DNA of 64,000 nt, from the NCBI GenBank assembly GCA_030015575.1, contig JASDDO010000018.1, positions 377,823,908 to 377,887,907 on the forward strand. The letters run 5' to 3'. The notes below the pieces were generated by a model that did not search any database, was not told the DNA's origin, and worked only from the letters and a program-made list of their open reading frames with translations. Source of the stretch: Agapanthus africanus. Lineage: Eukaryota > Streptophyta > Magnoliopsida > Asparagales > Amaryllidaceae. Each line of letters starts with the position of its first letter. The stretch's first letter is position 1. The translations under genes were made by a program, and so were the position numbers. Shown in pieces: positions 21,692-33,458 of this stretch.

Positions 21692-22216
21692 ATGGCTTGC
21701 AACCGCCCTCATGCCTGCCGACAACCATGGGAGGTGCCGATCCGGGACATCGTTCCTCGTTTTGCTGCACGTCTGGTGGACCCTTCTCTCTCGGACGAGC
21801 AATGCGACGCTGCAATGCACGAGCTTTTGACTCGTGTGGGGTCTCCTCTCCCTCCGAATTCCATTTGGCTTCGGATGATCCTTGCCTCGGCGCTTGCCGA
21901 CATTCCCCCTCCTCCAGCAGAGATGTCTTCAGCAATGCTGGATGCCGCCGAAGATAAGATCGAGTGCTTTCTCGAAGCGCACTTGATCACCAAACCTTTG
22001 AGGGACTGCTCTTTCCACTTGCTGAGCCAGATACGGGCTCGTCGAGTCGTTATCGCCACTCTCTCCCAGGAATGCGGCGTCGACCGTTGGATGGCTACTC
22101 CTCGGGAAGATCGCCGCTTCGACGCGATGGAGAAGGCGGAGAGGGAGCTGAATAATTTTCTTTTTGTTTTTGTGAACCCTTGTCTCTCTGATCCCGTATT
22201 CGGTGATCTTTTTTAA
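21692..22216 (+). CDS. Unknown 174-aa protein encoded inside LTR, antisense
   Basis: The ATG-started frame begins MACNRPHACRQPWEV and ends DPVFGDLF before TAA. It is not recognised. The N terminus has two Cys and His-rich character, followed by a likely helical middle (LSDEQCDAAMHELL, AMLDAAEDKIECFLEAHL) and a charged stretch DAMEKAERELNN near the end. Composition is balanced and non-repetitive, unlike the surrounding LTR. A TATA box lies upstream and AATAAA signals at 22224-22233 follow the stop, so it has the parts of a compact gene. It runs opposite to the retroelement transcript and on the same strand as the PMD gene. The second Tat-like LTR shows no counterpart. It may be a captured gene or an element accessory protein; function unknown. 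Confidence 0.55.
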   Translation: MACNRPHACRQPWEVPIRDIVPRFAARLVDPSLSDEQCDAAMHELLTRVGSPLPPNSIWLRMILASALADIPPPPAEMSSAMLDAAEDKIECFLEAHLITKPLRDCSFHLLSQIRARRVVIATLSQECGVDRWMATPREDRRFDAMEKAERELNNFLFVFVNPCLSDPVFGDLF

Positions 22217-22223
22217 ATTTAAT

Positions 22224-22233
22224 AATAAATAAA
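22224..22233 (+). promoter_or_regulatory. Overlapping AATAAA signals after LTR ORF
   Basis: Two overlapping AATAAA hexamers occur (22224-22229, 22228-22233), 8-17 bases past the stop codon. Confidence 0.45.
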
Positions 22234-22470
22234 TGTTTTGATTAAGTATTCTATTATCCGTTAAGTGTTCCTTTATTTGAACTCTTTATTGCGTTTGTGC
22301 ATCGTATTTTAATTTGTTGTTATCAAGTGCATGTAATTTTGCATGGCTAAATTGCCTTTGGCACTTAGCCCCTTTTTCTGCGCTAGCGCATCTGCGCTGA
22401 CACGTGTCGCGCAGCGCAACTGTGTTGCCACGTGTCGCACAGCGCAGAGCGCAGCGCGGCGCTTCCTTTA

Positions 22471-22869
22471 ACAGAGCTTTGCTCTAACTGGGCGCGCTGC
22501 GCTAATGTATCTGCGCTGGACACGTGACGCAGAGCGCTAGCGCAAAGGATCTGAAGCGTTGCTTCCTTTAAACAGAGCTTTGCTCTGATTGGGTGCGCTG
22601 CGCTAATGTATCTGCGCTGGACACGTGGCGCAGAGCGCTAGCGCAAAGGATCTGAAGCGTTGCTTCCTTTAAACAGAGCTTTGCTCTGATTGGGTGCGCT
22701 GCGCTAATGTATCTGCGCTGGACACGTGGCGCAGAGCGCTAGCGCAAAGGATCTGAAGCGTTGCTTCCTTTAAACAGAGCTTTGCTCTGATTGGGTGCGC
22801 TGCGCTAATGTATCTGCGCTGGATACGTGGCGCAGAGCGCTAGCGCAAAGGATCTGAAGCGTTGCTTCA
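22471..22869. repeat. 101-bp tandem array, about four copies
   Basis: Units carry AGAGC-TTT-GCTCT, a G-box (CACGTG at 22521, 22622, 22723; TACGTG in the last), GCGCTAGCGC and GAAGC-GTT-GCTTC. The spacing of GGGTG at 22591, 22692 and 22793 gives the period. Confidence 0.9.
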
Positions 22870-22920
22870 AAAATTTAAATTTTGAATTCAAACAGAGCTT
22901 TGCTCTGATTGGGCGAAACA

Positions 22921-23548
22921 TGTTGCTTGTTGTTGTATATATATCTTTGTGATGGTCTAGTCGGATTGTCGTGTTGGATAGCCCCTCGTGCGATTACTTG
23001 TACAGTTTTGATTCATATTGTTGTAAATTCATTTGTTCGGGACGAGCTCTAACTTGTGATCGCTGTTTCCACTTTATGTATATTCTTTTATTAGGGCTCG
23101 ACCAAGATGTAGTTGGTGTCACCGTTGTATATATTTTATTTCTGTACTAGGATTAACCAAGGAGAAGTGCTCGAGTAGCCGGATTCTAGAGTGCGGTAGG
23201 TGGCCATCTCATAGAGTTAAGACCGAGCCGCCTCGCTTTATAATTGGCGAGTTGCTCGCCACACTTATAGGGGTTATAGGATTGACCCGCGGAGGAGTAC
23301 CCAAGTTACCAGATTATATAAAGGGACGGGTGATCGACTCATGTTATTGAAGGCTGGTTACCCAGTTTCTAGAATTGGTAGGTGGCTTGCCGCACTCGTA
23401 AGAGTCTAGGATCGATCTTGTACGGGCTATCCACACGGCCGGGGAACGTCGTGTTTTATTTACGGCTTAAATGAAATGCGGGGCTTCTAGTTTATCTGCC
23501 ATTCCATATTGTTTGTTGCATGCCTGTGATGTTACTACATGCCTGTGA

Positions 23549-23588
<40 letters not shown>

Positions 23589-24844
23589 CTAGATGCTTCT
23601 ATCTGTTTTGAATCCGCTCTAGCCCTGTCTCCGCCCTACCGTAAGTTAAGTAATCTTACGGTGAAGACCCAGGACCCCGTGGCGAATACGGATAGCATAT
23701 AAAAGTATGCTATTTTGGTTGTTTCTTGCGTGTCTTAGAAACTTGTAATGATGGGACTACATTATATGCAAAGAAAACAAAGCTAAATTATTTTGTCGGA
23801 ACTAAATTTTAAAACTTATAGTTATATTCTTTTTGCTTTGCATAAAGGTATTCGATTATGAATATCATGCACCTCATTCGATGAGGAAAAAGTCTTGATC
23901 TCTTCACAGGGAGTTTTTTCTTAAGCAAAAGTTTAAGTTACTATAAACCACTCGATTGTCTTCAAAACCACTTATTTTAAAAGCGGAGCTTAAATTACTC
24001 CTTTTCAATGCCACTCGAGTTCCTTCAATGATATCAAGTTCATTACATTAAAGGTTTTTTCACTAAAAACCAGCAGTAGCCCTCCATCATTTCAGTTAAG
24101 TAGCACTTAGTATTCATGCTTTGTTTTTTGACCTTCGCTAAGGCATAGTGTATGGTAGCTAAGTGTTGTTTTTCTGCAACATAGAGATGCATTAATCTAG
24201 GAAAGTCGTATAGCTTTATTGACCTTCGTCAAGGGCTCATACGGGTAGGTTTAGATTAATCGAGACAATGACGGGTAGAACTTTATAGCCGTATCCCTAA
24301 ATGCTTCTCGTACCCTTGGAGGAGGTTGACTTGCGACTTATGATTTGTTGACCTTCGCTACGGTCATAAGCCGCTTAGGGAAAAAACTATATCGGGAGTT
24401 TCAAATATAAGGGAAACTAGCCAAGTTTGCATATACCTTTTGGAGTATGGTAATTTTGGTCTTCTTCAGTCAAGATTATCACACAGTGATAGTTAGGTCC
24501 CGATTCCTATTGATGAGTAGGTATTATTCTTCGGGAGATTTTCACTTCACAGTTAGCTAATCTATTAGGTATCTAGAAAGTATTAATGATGTTATGCTTC
24601 TGTGGAAATGGGTTTATTAAATTGGGTCTATGTGAAAGCACGAGAGACCTCCCTCGGATTACCAACACTGGCCTAGGTGAACGGTTAGCGAACTTGTAAG
24701 GTGTATATGATCCCGACTAGTTCTCCTTTTAAGATTTGAAGAAGAATTTGAGGAAACGGTAGAAGCCATCCTTATTAGATAAAGTGATTAAGCAATCTAA
24801 TCTTGATAGAGTGCTTGCTGAGTGTTTCTTTTCTCTCTCTGGTT
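22921..24844 (+). other. Leader of old copia element A, 5' part missing
   Basis: It aligns by eye with the leader of the young copia (about 33960-35480): TTGGATTGTCG, the GTGGCGAATRCG segment, then CCCTCCATCATTTCAGTTAA, three GACCTTCG-type motifs (about 24130, 24220, 24349), the ACACTGGCCT segment and GCTGAGTGTTTCTT just before gag. The first roughly 500 bases and the 5' LTR lie beyond the Tat-like insertion. An (AT)n microsatellite is at about 23550-23586. No gene. Confidence 0.75.
23550..23586. repeat. (AT)n microsatellite
   Basis: About 18 uninterrupted AT units follow a duplicated CATGCCTGTGATG. Confidence 0.95.
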
Positions 24845-27396
24845 ATACGACCATGACTTACCTTAAACTAAAACACATTAACCAAGTTAATCGAACCTTC
24901 TTACACACTTTGGTTTTGGATTGCCATGATTCACGACAAAGTCGCATACATCCCTGCTACTCCTACTTTCCTTTTTCATTCTCCAGAACACTCCATATTA
25001 CTACGATGATCCATATTGCTTAGAAAGGCCATCATATAGTTACATACGAACTCGAAGAAATTATTTCAGTCGAGGATGGCCACTGACTCTGGAGAAATTG
25101 AATAGGATTATTCGATTGTCTCTTCCATTTACCTTCTCTCAGGTTTCGAGAGCTCCTTGTATTATGAAAGTACATCTATTACACTTATTAGATAGTCTTC
25201 TTCCAAACCTTAGGCCGGTGCCGAAAGGTAGGTAAGGAAGAAAACTAATTATCCTAAGTGTGGTGTACAGAAGGTAAAATATAGAGACATATAAAGGGAT
25301 TGAAGTTAGGGTAAAGGAAATTACAACTAGTGTCATAAATGGATAGTGAAAGAAGCATTATTAGGAATACCCGGCCACCCCCTAAAAACATTTTCATGTT
25401 TCTGAATTCTTTGATTTTATAATTGAAAACGGTTTTCCTAATTTATTTTGACTCCAGGGTATGTATATACCGGATTTAGATCTCACATCTGTAAGACATT
25501 ACAGATGCTGAGTAGGAGTAGGATATTGGGAAATGGATGCTTTTATTCTCAATATCGGAATTCATAGCAATTGGTGATATTGAATTAAATCACTTGATTT
25601 TGTCTAACAGCAAATATTTAGTTTTGAATAACCGTTGTTGTGCACCAATTTTTAAAATAAAATATTTGTATCTTTATTTTATAAAGTGGGATATAAATTT
25701 TGAAAATTATGTTCCAAACATTTGCTTTTATCAGTTGAGGATAAGGTAAGATGTATTGAATAAAGGTGTAAGACATTGTTAACCAAAATACAGTTTTGAA
25801 CCTACAACACACGGAGTTCAAGTTATTTAACTCTTGGGGCTTATACATGAAAATGTATGTTGTCTGGTGTCCTTTAGGAAAAGGGGTTGGTAATCTTACT
25901 TCATTCAGTTTACCTATGAATTCTCTGGTTTTAGACACGCATTCATTGAAATGCAAGATCCAAAAATTTTAAGAAGTTTATAGGTTTAAGAATAAAGTAG
26001 AGAGCCATACGTTGGAAGCATCATGACTTTTCGAAGTGATCGAAGATGTAGATACTTATGCTAGGTATTCCGTCGTAGTAATATTGAGAACTTGATTCTC
26101 CTTTAGGTTACTCATCCGCGGGTATGCTTCATGATTAGTAATATTGTATGACCTTTTTCCATTTGTGATATGCACTGGAAACAGTTGCATAACAATTGAA
26201 TCCGGTTCCATCTAAATTAGTGCCTTTGATTCTATATAGACATAGAATGGTTGCATATCTTGATATTGTTAAGATATAGAGTCATCCGTTTTCTGTTTAA
26301 AAGCAGAATCCGGACAAACTCAAGGCATGTTTCGGTAATGGCAATTTGAGGTTTATCCCAAGCATTTGCTAGGGTTTTGCTTCTACCATTTTCAAGAGCA
26401 ATAGTTATATTATTCTTGACTTGCCACCTTTTTTTATAAAAAGGAATTATTTTCCAAAAGAAACTAGTTGGAGTATGGTAAAAATGGAAATGATTACAGA
26501 ACCATAAACGATTACTGAAAATTTAGTAGAACCTAAGGATTCAATTGGAATCGACAAATCTTAGCCACTCCGCTGATATAGTAGGTGACCTCAGCCATCC
26601 GAGAGATACATCGATTTTCTTATATACGGTGACAGGGAGGTCAACATCATGGTGATGATGACCCTAGTGGTTAGCAGCAGGCCATAGGAAGTGGTGGTTT
26701 CCGGATGATGGCTGGATTCTTTATATCCAAGTTGGACTCCACTCACTTTAGCAAATTTTAGAATTTGCTGGGTGTTCCTGAAGAGTTAAAACCCATTAGG
26801 AGCAAGTAGATCTTTCGAGATCTGTGCAGGTGGAAAGGTATTAACCTAATAAGGCTAGACTTGTTGTAAAGATTTCATCAAATATCCGACGTGGATTGTA
26901 ATGAAACTCTTACTTCAGTGTCTGTGGTAAAATCCATATGGATATTACTTGCCATTGTTACTATTCAAGACTATGATATTTGGTAAGAGGATGAATATTA
27001 AGTTTTTCTAAATGGGAATTTGGAATTGCACATGTATATGACTCTGCCAGAGGGTTATCGCAGTAAGTGGGAGCAGCGGAAAGTGTGCAAGTTGCTTATG
27101 TCTATTCGTAGAATAAAGAATGCACAGCGGAGACGGATCATCTGTTTTGATGTGACAAACAAGGTGATTGACTTCATCAAAACAACATATGAACCTGGTG
27201 ATAAGGGTATAGGGGGTACTGTCTTGGCATTTGGATGATATACTCTGGATAGGAAGTGATGCTCCTATACTAAAATCGGTCAAACTTTGATTGTCACAGA
27301 TGTTTCTCGACATAGGATGTGGATAAGATATCAGAAATTCTGGTGACTAGATTTATTGTTTTAGATCTAGGTTTGGAAGGTGTCCCAATCCGGGTA
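24845..27396 (+). pseudogene. Decayed copia A polyprotein, first part
   Basis: It is recognisable only by alignment with the young copia. There is a gag start near 24855, a protease-region remnant about 25450 (GGATTTAGATCTCACATCTGTAA), and a reverse-transcriptase remnant about 26940-27240 with the PEGYRSKWEQRKVCKLLMSIR stretch. It has many stops and frameshifts, and most of gag is lost. The next element interrupts it at 27397. Confidence 0.75.
27392..27396. repeat. Target-site duplication GGGTA, left copy
   Basis: GGGTA precedes TGTTCATACC here and recurs at 45110-45114 immediately after the right LTR. Confidence 0.9.
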
Positions 27397-29085
27397 TGTT
27401 CATACCAGAATATTGCATTTAATACCGCCCATTCTTATGCTCGTTTGTTTATAGGTAGGTGCTTTCAATCCGTGTTTGCTACATATTTACATGCTACAGG
27501 TTCTCAGTCCAAAATAACGCAAATGATACAAAATCTCCACTGTTACGCCAAAATCCAGAACATCTTTTGCCAACAAATAAAAGCCGGGTTCTGGTCATCC
27601 GTATCCATCAAGTGCTGCTTACCAGTTCCAGAGACAAGACAAATGACAGTGGTCATTCGTGTCTCGGACAAGCACAGTGCACGAGAGGGGCAGCACAAGA
27701 ATCAATGGGTGCGCGGAGCTCGAGGGAGATAAGGTCAAAAGAATTATATTTGAAGCTATTTTGGACTGTTGCAGATCTGAAGAAATTGTGGAAACAATTT
27801 GCAATTTAGAACATGTAGAACAATAGAGGAAAGCAACACAAGAAAACCCACAAAAAACGACAAGCCAACTCCTCAAAAGAGCCACGGATCCACGATATGG
27901 CAACTCGGGGCGGATCCGCGGCCGAGTTGATTCGGTGTTGACTCGTATTTTTGGGGTAGTTTGGTAACTTCATTTGGGAAGAGAATCTTGCCATAGGGTT
28001 TCAGCACACAGCCTATAAATAGCCCAGTTTTTTACCAAGCCAAGGATGCTTCTTTTTGTTAGAAATTAGTGTAGTTTAGTTTAGCTTCTTCTTCTTCTTC
28101 TTCTTCTTCTTCATGTCTTCCTCCATTAAAATATAGTGAGAACATTGAGTGGATGATGAAATGAAGATGAGGGTTATTTTTAATATCTTGTCTCTTTTAT
28201 TTATTGTCTTGTAATTTTATTATCTTGTATTGTAATTTTAATTCTTGTTGTTAAGTAATTGTTATTATTTCTTGCTCTTTTCTTTTCTTATTTTCCGTAT
28301 TATTTTTAAGCAATGATATTTCGACGGAGTTCTTTGCTTAGGTGAGGACCCAAGAGTTAGCTTGTAAAACCGTATTTTTTCCTTTTCTTCTTTTCTTCCT
28401 TCTTTTTTTGTTTTATTTTCTTTTATAATGTGTGATTAATTCCGCACTTGTTAAGGCTAAGGAAGGTGGTATGAGGGACGGAAAAATCCCTTGTGCTTCT
28501 CTTCGCCAAACATCTTGAAACGAATCCCGACCAAACAAACGCAACCCCCTCACTTAGGCGCGCTATACGAGACATGTAGCCGCGACCTAAGTCGAGACGT
28601 CTTTTAAGCGCACTACAACGTGACATGTAGTTGCGACTTAATTGGATACATGGTTGCGGGTGTTTAGTCGAGGGTTGGAAATAAGCGCATTTAGTGGACG
28701 GACAAGGGGCATTAGGAATGGATTTAGCGTTGGAAAGCTTACTTAAACTCGCAAATCCCATTCTTATGTCCTCCTATCCCCGCTACTTTCGATTATCCCA
28801 ACATCGTTTTAAGAATGGTAAAAGATAAGCACAAGACTAATCCTAACTCTACTAACCGACCTTAACCTTAACAAGCTTACTTGAACATAAAATACACACT
28901 CTTAGGATAGAATTGAACACAAATATACAAATTCTTTATTGACTCATCTAAGACTCGAACGGGCATACAACCATCTCCCTGCGGATCAATCTGTGCTCAA
29001 CCGGCTAGCTGCAAAGCGACACCGTCCTTATCGCGGTTATAACTTTAGAATTTTGAATACACGGCACGCAAAAAGCGTGAGATCA
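27397..29085 (+). mobile_element. Left LTR of non-autonomous gypsy-type element
   Basis: It includes TATAAATAG at about 28014 (probable promoter), a CTT microsatellite at about 28086-28112 that is shorter in the right LTR, and T/C-rich tracts. ORFs in it are short and not conserved. Confidence 0.9.
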
Positions 29086-30148
29086 AATGGCGCCGTTGCC
29101 GGGAATCGGTAACGTATTTTCTTTCTTGTTATTCGGGTTAATATTCTTTATGTATATATATAAAATTATAAATATAATATAAAAAAATTTCTTTTTGTTA
29201 TTTTTGATATTTTTTGTGTGCAAGTGTGCAGGTTATCTGGAGCAAGTACAGTATTCAAATCCAGAGATATAGGTTTTTATTCTGTCTTACAGAGTTAGAG
29301 GAGGGCATGACCAAAGTTTCAGACCACAATTCCACATTTTGACCGCGGAACCGCGGTCAAAGCATGGGTTGTGCGGTGGTTCCGCGGTTCAATTGTGGGT
29401 TCTCGGCCCCAATTTTTTTCCACCCCTTCTCTTTCTTCCAATATTCACTGTGAACTCCACTGAATTGCATTTTCTGCAGGTTTCTTTGCACAGATTGCGC
29501 CGCCGCCAAATAATTTTTTTTGTTGTTTTAGATTTTTGTTTGTTTACGCGCTTTGCATATAATAATACGGACTTTAAGGGGCTATAACACCAATTCAGAT
29601 TGGGTGGGGATTTCATCACCCTTCCTAAGACCCCATAAATCACTAATTGCACACGCATTACCTTGAGTTAATCAAAAATATCTAGACCAAACCTATAAGG
29701 ACTTGTCGTGCTCATTTAGGACAAGTGAAGGTTGCGGGGAATCGGTCGTTTATCTAGACTTGACTTTGTGGTGCCTAGGCTAGACAAGTGAGGAGGTAAT
29801 TTTAAAAGGCCCGTCTCACGGTGATTTGTGAGCGGAACCATCCTTCCCTCACTTGTGCTTACCTGGCCACAATTGGCAGTGAAGAGGCAATTCGAGGGTT
29901 ATCCTGCAACTTGTCGCTTGGAAGTCTAGGAGCGGTCTAGTTGGACTTTAAAGACCCTAGCTCTAGGTGATTGTTTGTACATTTTTTGATTGTGATTGTG
30001 CTTATGTAAAGTTTAGTCCCATAATTCCGTATTCTTCCAAATAAACAATTTTTAAAAATCCAAAAACAAACATTTTTTTTATATTTTTTAAAAAATAAAA
30101 AAAAGAATATACCACTTCCTTCCCTTCCTACCTTTTCACTCTTCCAAC
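29086..30148 (+). other. Primer site and leader of the gypsy-type element
   Basis: The primer-binding site at 29088-29105 matches tRNA-Asp. The rest is non-coding leader containing clustered CCGCGG palindromes (29340-29395). No gene recognised. Confidence 0.75.
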
Positions 30149-31387
30149 ATGAGTACCCCACCTCGCAAAACTCTTGCCGAATTTTGGTAACCACAACCAG
30201 ATATTACTTCTTACGGTTCTTGCTTTGGCCGAACCTCGAACGATCCATCCATACCCAAAATTTCATTGAAAGATCGGATAGACGCGTCTAGGACAACCAA
30301 TTGGACTCCGCAATCCACCTTGTATCAACCATGTCAACCTTCACCATCTTCTTACTTTGATACCCCTTTTGAGAGTCCGGTTGTAACTCCAAAACCCATG
30401 TCTATTGCTGAACGTATTGAACAATCTCGTAGCCAATCTTTCACTCCTTTCAACACTTCCAGTTCTTAGGATCAACAATTCTATTCACCTTCTTATCCAA
30501 ATATTGATCCTACTCCTGTCCAACCATTCAATTCCTATCCATCCTACCCAATTTTTGCACCTTCCCTAGACATTGCTTCTCCACAGCCATTTGGGAGTTT
30601 CACATATCCGATAACTTTGAATCTTTTACCGAAACCCCTTCACAACCAATGTTTAGTTTGGAACAGGCATTAGAAGATTTTTGGGTAGCGTCATGCCAAA
30701 TGGAGGAAGTGAATGCGTCCATGGCTGCCCTCATACAACTTAACTAACCGGTAGCTAGTTTCCAACTAGCTCCAAATTTTCCAATGTATGATAAGGCGGT
30801 AGGATAGGTTGAGAATTTGAGTGGAGAGAGTGAGTTGTGCACCCTTCCAAATCAAACCTGTCCATCCCCAATTGAATGCTACAACTCCGGTTTTGAATGT
30901 CTATCAAGTATCCCAAATGATTTACCAATTGCCGATAAAACGTTTGATGAGTTGTACGACTTTGTAGTGTTTGATTTACCCAATTATGAAGGGTCCATTC
31001 CAAATGAAACCAATCCTAAACCTTTTGACCTCTACACCTCCATCTTAGAACCTGAATTGATTAATATCCATGCGTTTGATGAGGTGTATGAGAATATTGA
31101 TTTTCACTTGATTGAGGATATCGACGCCGGGAATATTTCGGATGATGAACCCACAACTTTGGATGAGTTTGTCTCTCAAATTCATCATTTACTTTCACTT
31201 CCGTGTGGACATCATCCCGAGTCATTAACTGTCTTTCCCGAACTCCATATGCGTCTTGATGTTGATGATGAATGCATGGATGAGCTGATCTTTGGGGAGA
31301 ATTTTGAGGATATTTTTGAGGATGAACCAGTTTTGCTTGATGAGGCGGATTTTCCAATTTATCATATCCCTTCCACTGATTATGTAC
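30149..31387 (+). pseudogene. Broken ORF of the gypsy-type element, 5' part
   Basis: The frame starts MSTPPRKTLAEFW at 30149, then stops at TAA (about 30188). It continues through 30469 (TAG), shifts frame near 30605, and stops again near 30747 and 30808. From about 30817 it is open to the copia insertion at 31387. Most stops are TAA or TAG where CAA or CAG would keep the frame. The SLEQALEDFWVASCQMEEV stretch loosely resembles the region after Gag in plant gypsy proteins; the acidic downstream part is not recognised. The frame resumes at 41528. Confidence 0.6.
31383..31387. repeat. Target-site duplication TGTAC, left copy
   Basis: TGTAC stands before the copia LTR and again at 41523-41527 after it. 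Confidence 0.95.
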
Positions 31388-33458
31388 TGTTAGTGTATAT
31401 GCCCTAGAGGCCATTACTGTATCATACTAGTTTGTATATTACTTAATGGATGCTTGGGATATTCACCTTGTATATACAATCTTGCTCAAAATAGTAGTAT
31501 GCTACTTGGTTTGTTTCTACTTCAATGTGTACTTGTGTTTATTTCAGTATATCACTTATACGCATTAGTAGAGCCCTTAGGATCTTTGCTTGATTACCAG
31601 CGTTGTGATGGCAGTCACACAAGTGGGGGCTGGGTAATCTATAGGCACATCCTTATACAGGTCCCTAGTCGCAGGACTATCGAGACGGGGCATCGATACT
31701 CCGGAGTAGACTAGCGTATGCGCTTCTCATCCCAGTGTGGGAGATGGTCTGTCCCACAGCCATCAGTACGTCGTACTGGAGATAGTATACGGGTGCTCGT
31801 TGGGTTACGAGTACACTGGACAGGACTCGTCGGGAACTGACAGGTTGGTATTATACCTATCGTCAGTTATCAGTTCCCAGGTGACATGAGTACAGCTTAG
31901 TCCGCTGACTTGACACTGGCACTTCGCCTCAAGTGTGTTCCCACTGCACTTTGATCACTACCCTACCACGGCTCAAAGGAGTCGTGCAAACGGGTGGTGG
32001 TTGGGTGCAGTCCCGAAGCACTTGGAGGCAGTGACGGTTAGACAGGATTCGTCTCTCCCGGTATTGGGGGTTGACATCGCGCTGTGTCTAGGAGAGCCAT
32101 TACACGAGTAGTCCCTGGCCAGGGCAAACGAGATATACTGGTAGGTTTCCAGTGTTATCTCAGGGTGTTTTGGGCTTCGCTCCGGCACGACTTGTACCGC
32201 TATTGGGGGACTGACGTTTACCACCCCCTAGGCCCGCCATGCGATGTATCAGACGAACAGACCGGACTGTACGGAGACTGTCACATTCAGACTCAGTAGG
32301 AGTTCAGATGGGGTTTCACCTCGTCAGCCTTCTTGTCGGCATCTACCTGGGGACCGTTACGCACAGCTAGTGCCGCTTGCGGTCTGTGGTTAAACCCACT
32401 GCCAGCGTAGTGTCGAGTCTTTAGAGTCCCACACAGAGGGTATTCGCCTCTGGGCAAAACAGAGTAGAGGTCGCATGGTTTTGCGACAGGGTTCGTTCTC
32501 ATCCGCGCACTTGTGCACGTTTGGAGTCCGGACGGATTATACTGGCAGGCTCTGGTTTGAGCCAGATACTGGTATGTGTTTTGGGGTTGCTTTTATATCT
32601 TGGTATTCTTGTTTTTCGGAACGAGAATGCAGGTGTGTATGCACAGTTGCTTGAGGAGGAGAATGAGGTTTTTCATTAGGGTTTCGGAACGGGTGCGTAT
32701 GCACAGTTGACAGTCTTTATTTTCCAAACCCTAATGGATTTATTTATTATCTATTAATAATAATAATTAAATGAGAATTATGTTATGGTTGTTCTTTGTT
32801 GACTTGTTGACCTTGGTTGACTTGTTGACCATTGACCACTTTCATGCCTTCAAAAGTCTTCCTTGATTTATGCTTACATTTTTAAATGAAGCATGGTTGT
32901 GGTCATTCCAAACACTACCATCAACTATTCTCATTTTCAATTATTATCATTTAGATAATATTATTCTTTTGCATTATGGTTGCAAGAAGAGAAAATAATA
33001 GCTCATTCTATCATTCTCATTCTCTCTCCTCTCTTCATCTTCTTCTTCCTCTAGTAAAGAGAAACCCTCTCATGAGTTGAGAATCCTTCTCTTTTAAAAG
33101 GAAAGCAAACCCTAGTCACTCTCTACTCACCCTAGGATCAAAGGATTAGCAAACCGGAGATTCTAGTTCACTCCAAGTCCGAGAAAGAGCCCAAGGTCGA
33201 ACCCTCGAGGTGGATCCATCTTCGACGGAAGAAGGCGACAAAAGAGAACCATCAACCTCTACAAGATTTCAAGAAGAAGGAGTTCAAGTTTAGGTATAAC
33301 CCTCATCCGAGTAGCTAACTCCTTTTAGCGTATTTGCTAGTTTAGTTTAGACACGATCCCGACCTTGTTTAGTCCATGTTGCTTCTTGCACTAAAAATTT
33401 GATTTTTATACCGTTTCCGCCTCCCCGTAAGAACCGGGGGTCGCAATATGGACTTACA
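31388..33458 (+). mobile_element. 5' LTR of young copia
   Basis: Runs TGTTAGTG...CTTACA. Blocks shared with the older copia LTRs here include GGCATCGATACTCCGGAGTAGAC, GACGTTTACCACCCCC, and GAGTCTTTAGAGTCCCACACAGAGG. ORFs in it are not conserved as protein. Confidence 0.97.

Larger units (their letters stand above)
1..22920 (-). mobile_element. Giant Tat-like Ty3/gypsy element, 3' end off window
   Basis: Reading leftward from 22920 there is a 4.85-kb LTR, a primer-binding site at 18065-18048, a gag-pol frame (17919-8701), and a 3' region with an antisense PMD gene and tandem repeats. The polyprotein order PR-RT-RNase H-second RNase H-INT without a chromodomain, and the very long LTR, fit the Tat/Ogre group as known in plants. 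Repeat units of the LTR (27-mer) recur at about 8545-8605, and the AGAGC-TTT-GCTCT motif of the LTR recurs at 52-560, so the whole interval belongs to one element. The element interrupts the leader of copia A at 22921; the expected 5-bp duplication on the right is TGTTG. The left boundary and 3' LTR are not in the window. Confidence 0.85.
18071..22920 (-). mobile_element. 5' LTR of Tat-like element, 4.85 kb
   Basis: Bounds are TGTTCC at 18071 and GAAACA at 22920 on the plus strand, so on the element's strand it runs TGTTTC...GGAACA with matched TGTT/AACA tips next to the primer site. It holds hairpins such as CCCCTC...GAGGGG (about 18245), a 27-bp array, an 86-bp array, a 101-bp array, strings of small hairpins, 14 CACGTG palindromes and an opposite-strand ORF. 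The partner LTR is off window, so identity between LTRs cannot be assessed. Confidence 0.8.

Noticed and set aside
31454-32502. ORFs inside the young copia LTR, duplicated at 39518-40566
   Set aside because: They appear twice only because the LTR is duplicated; older LTRs of the family do not keep these frames.
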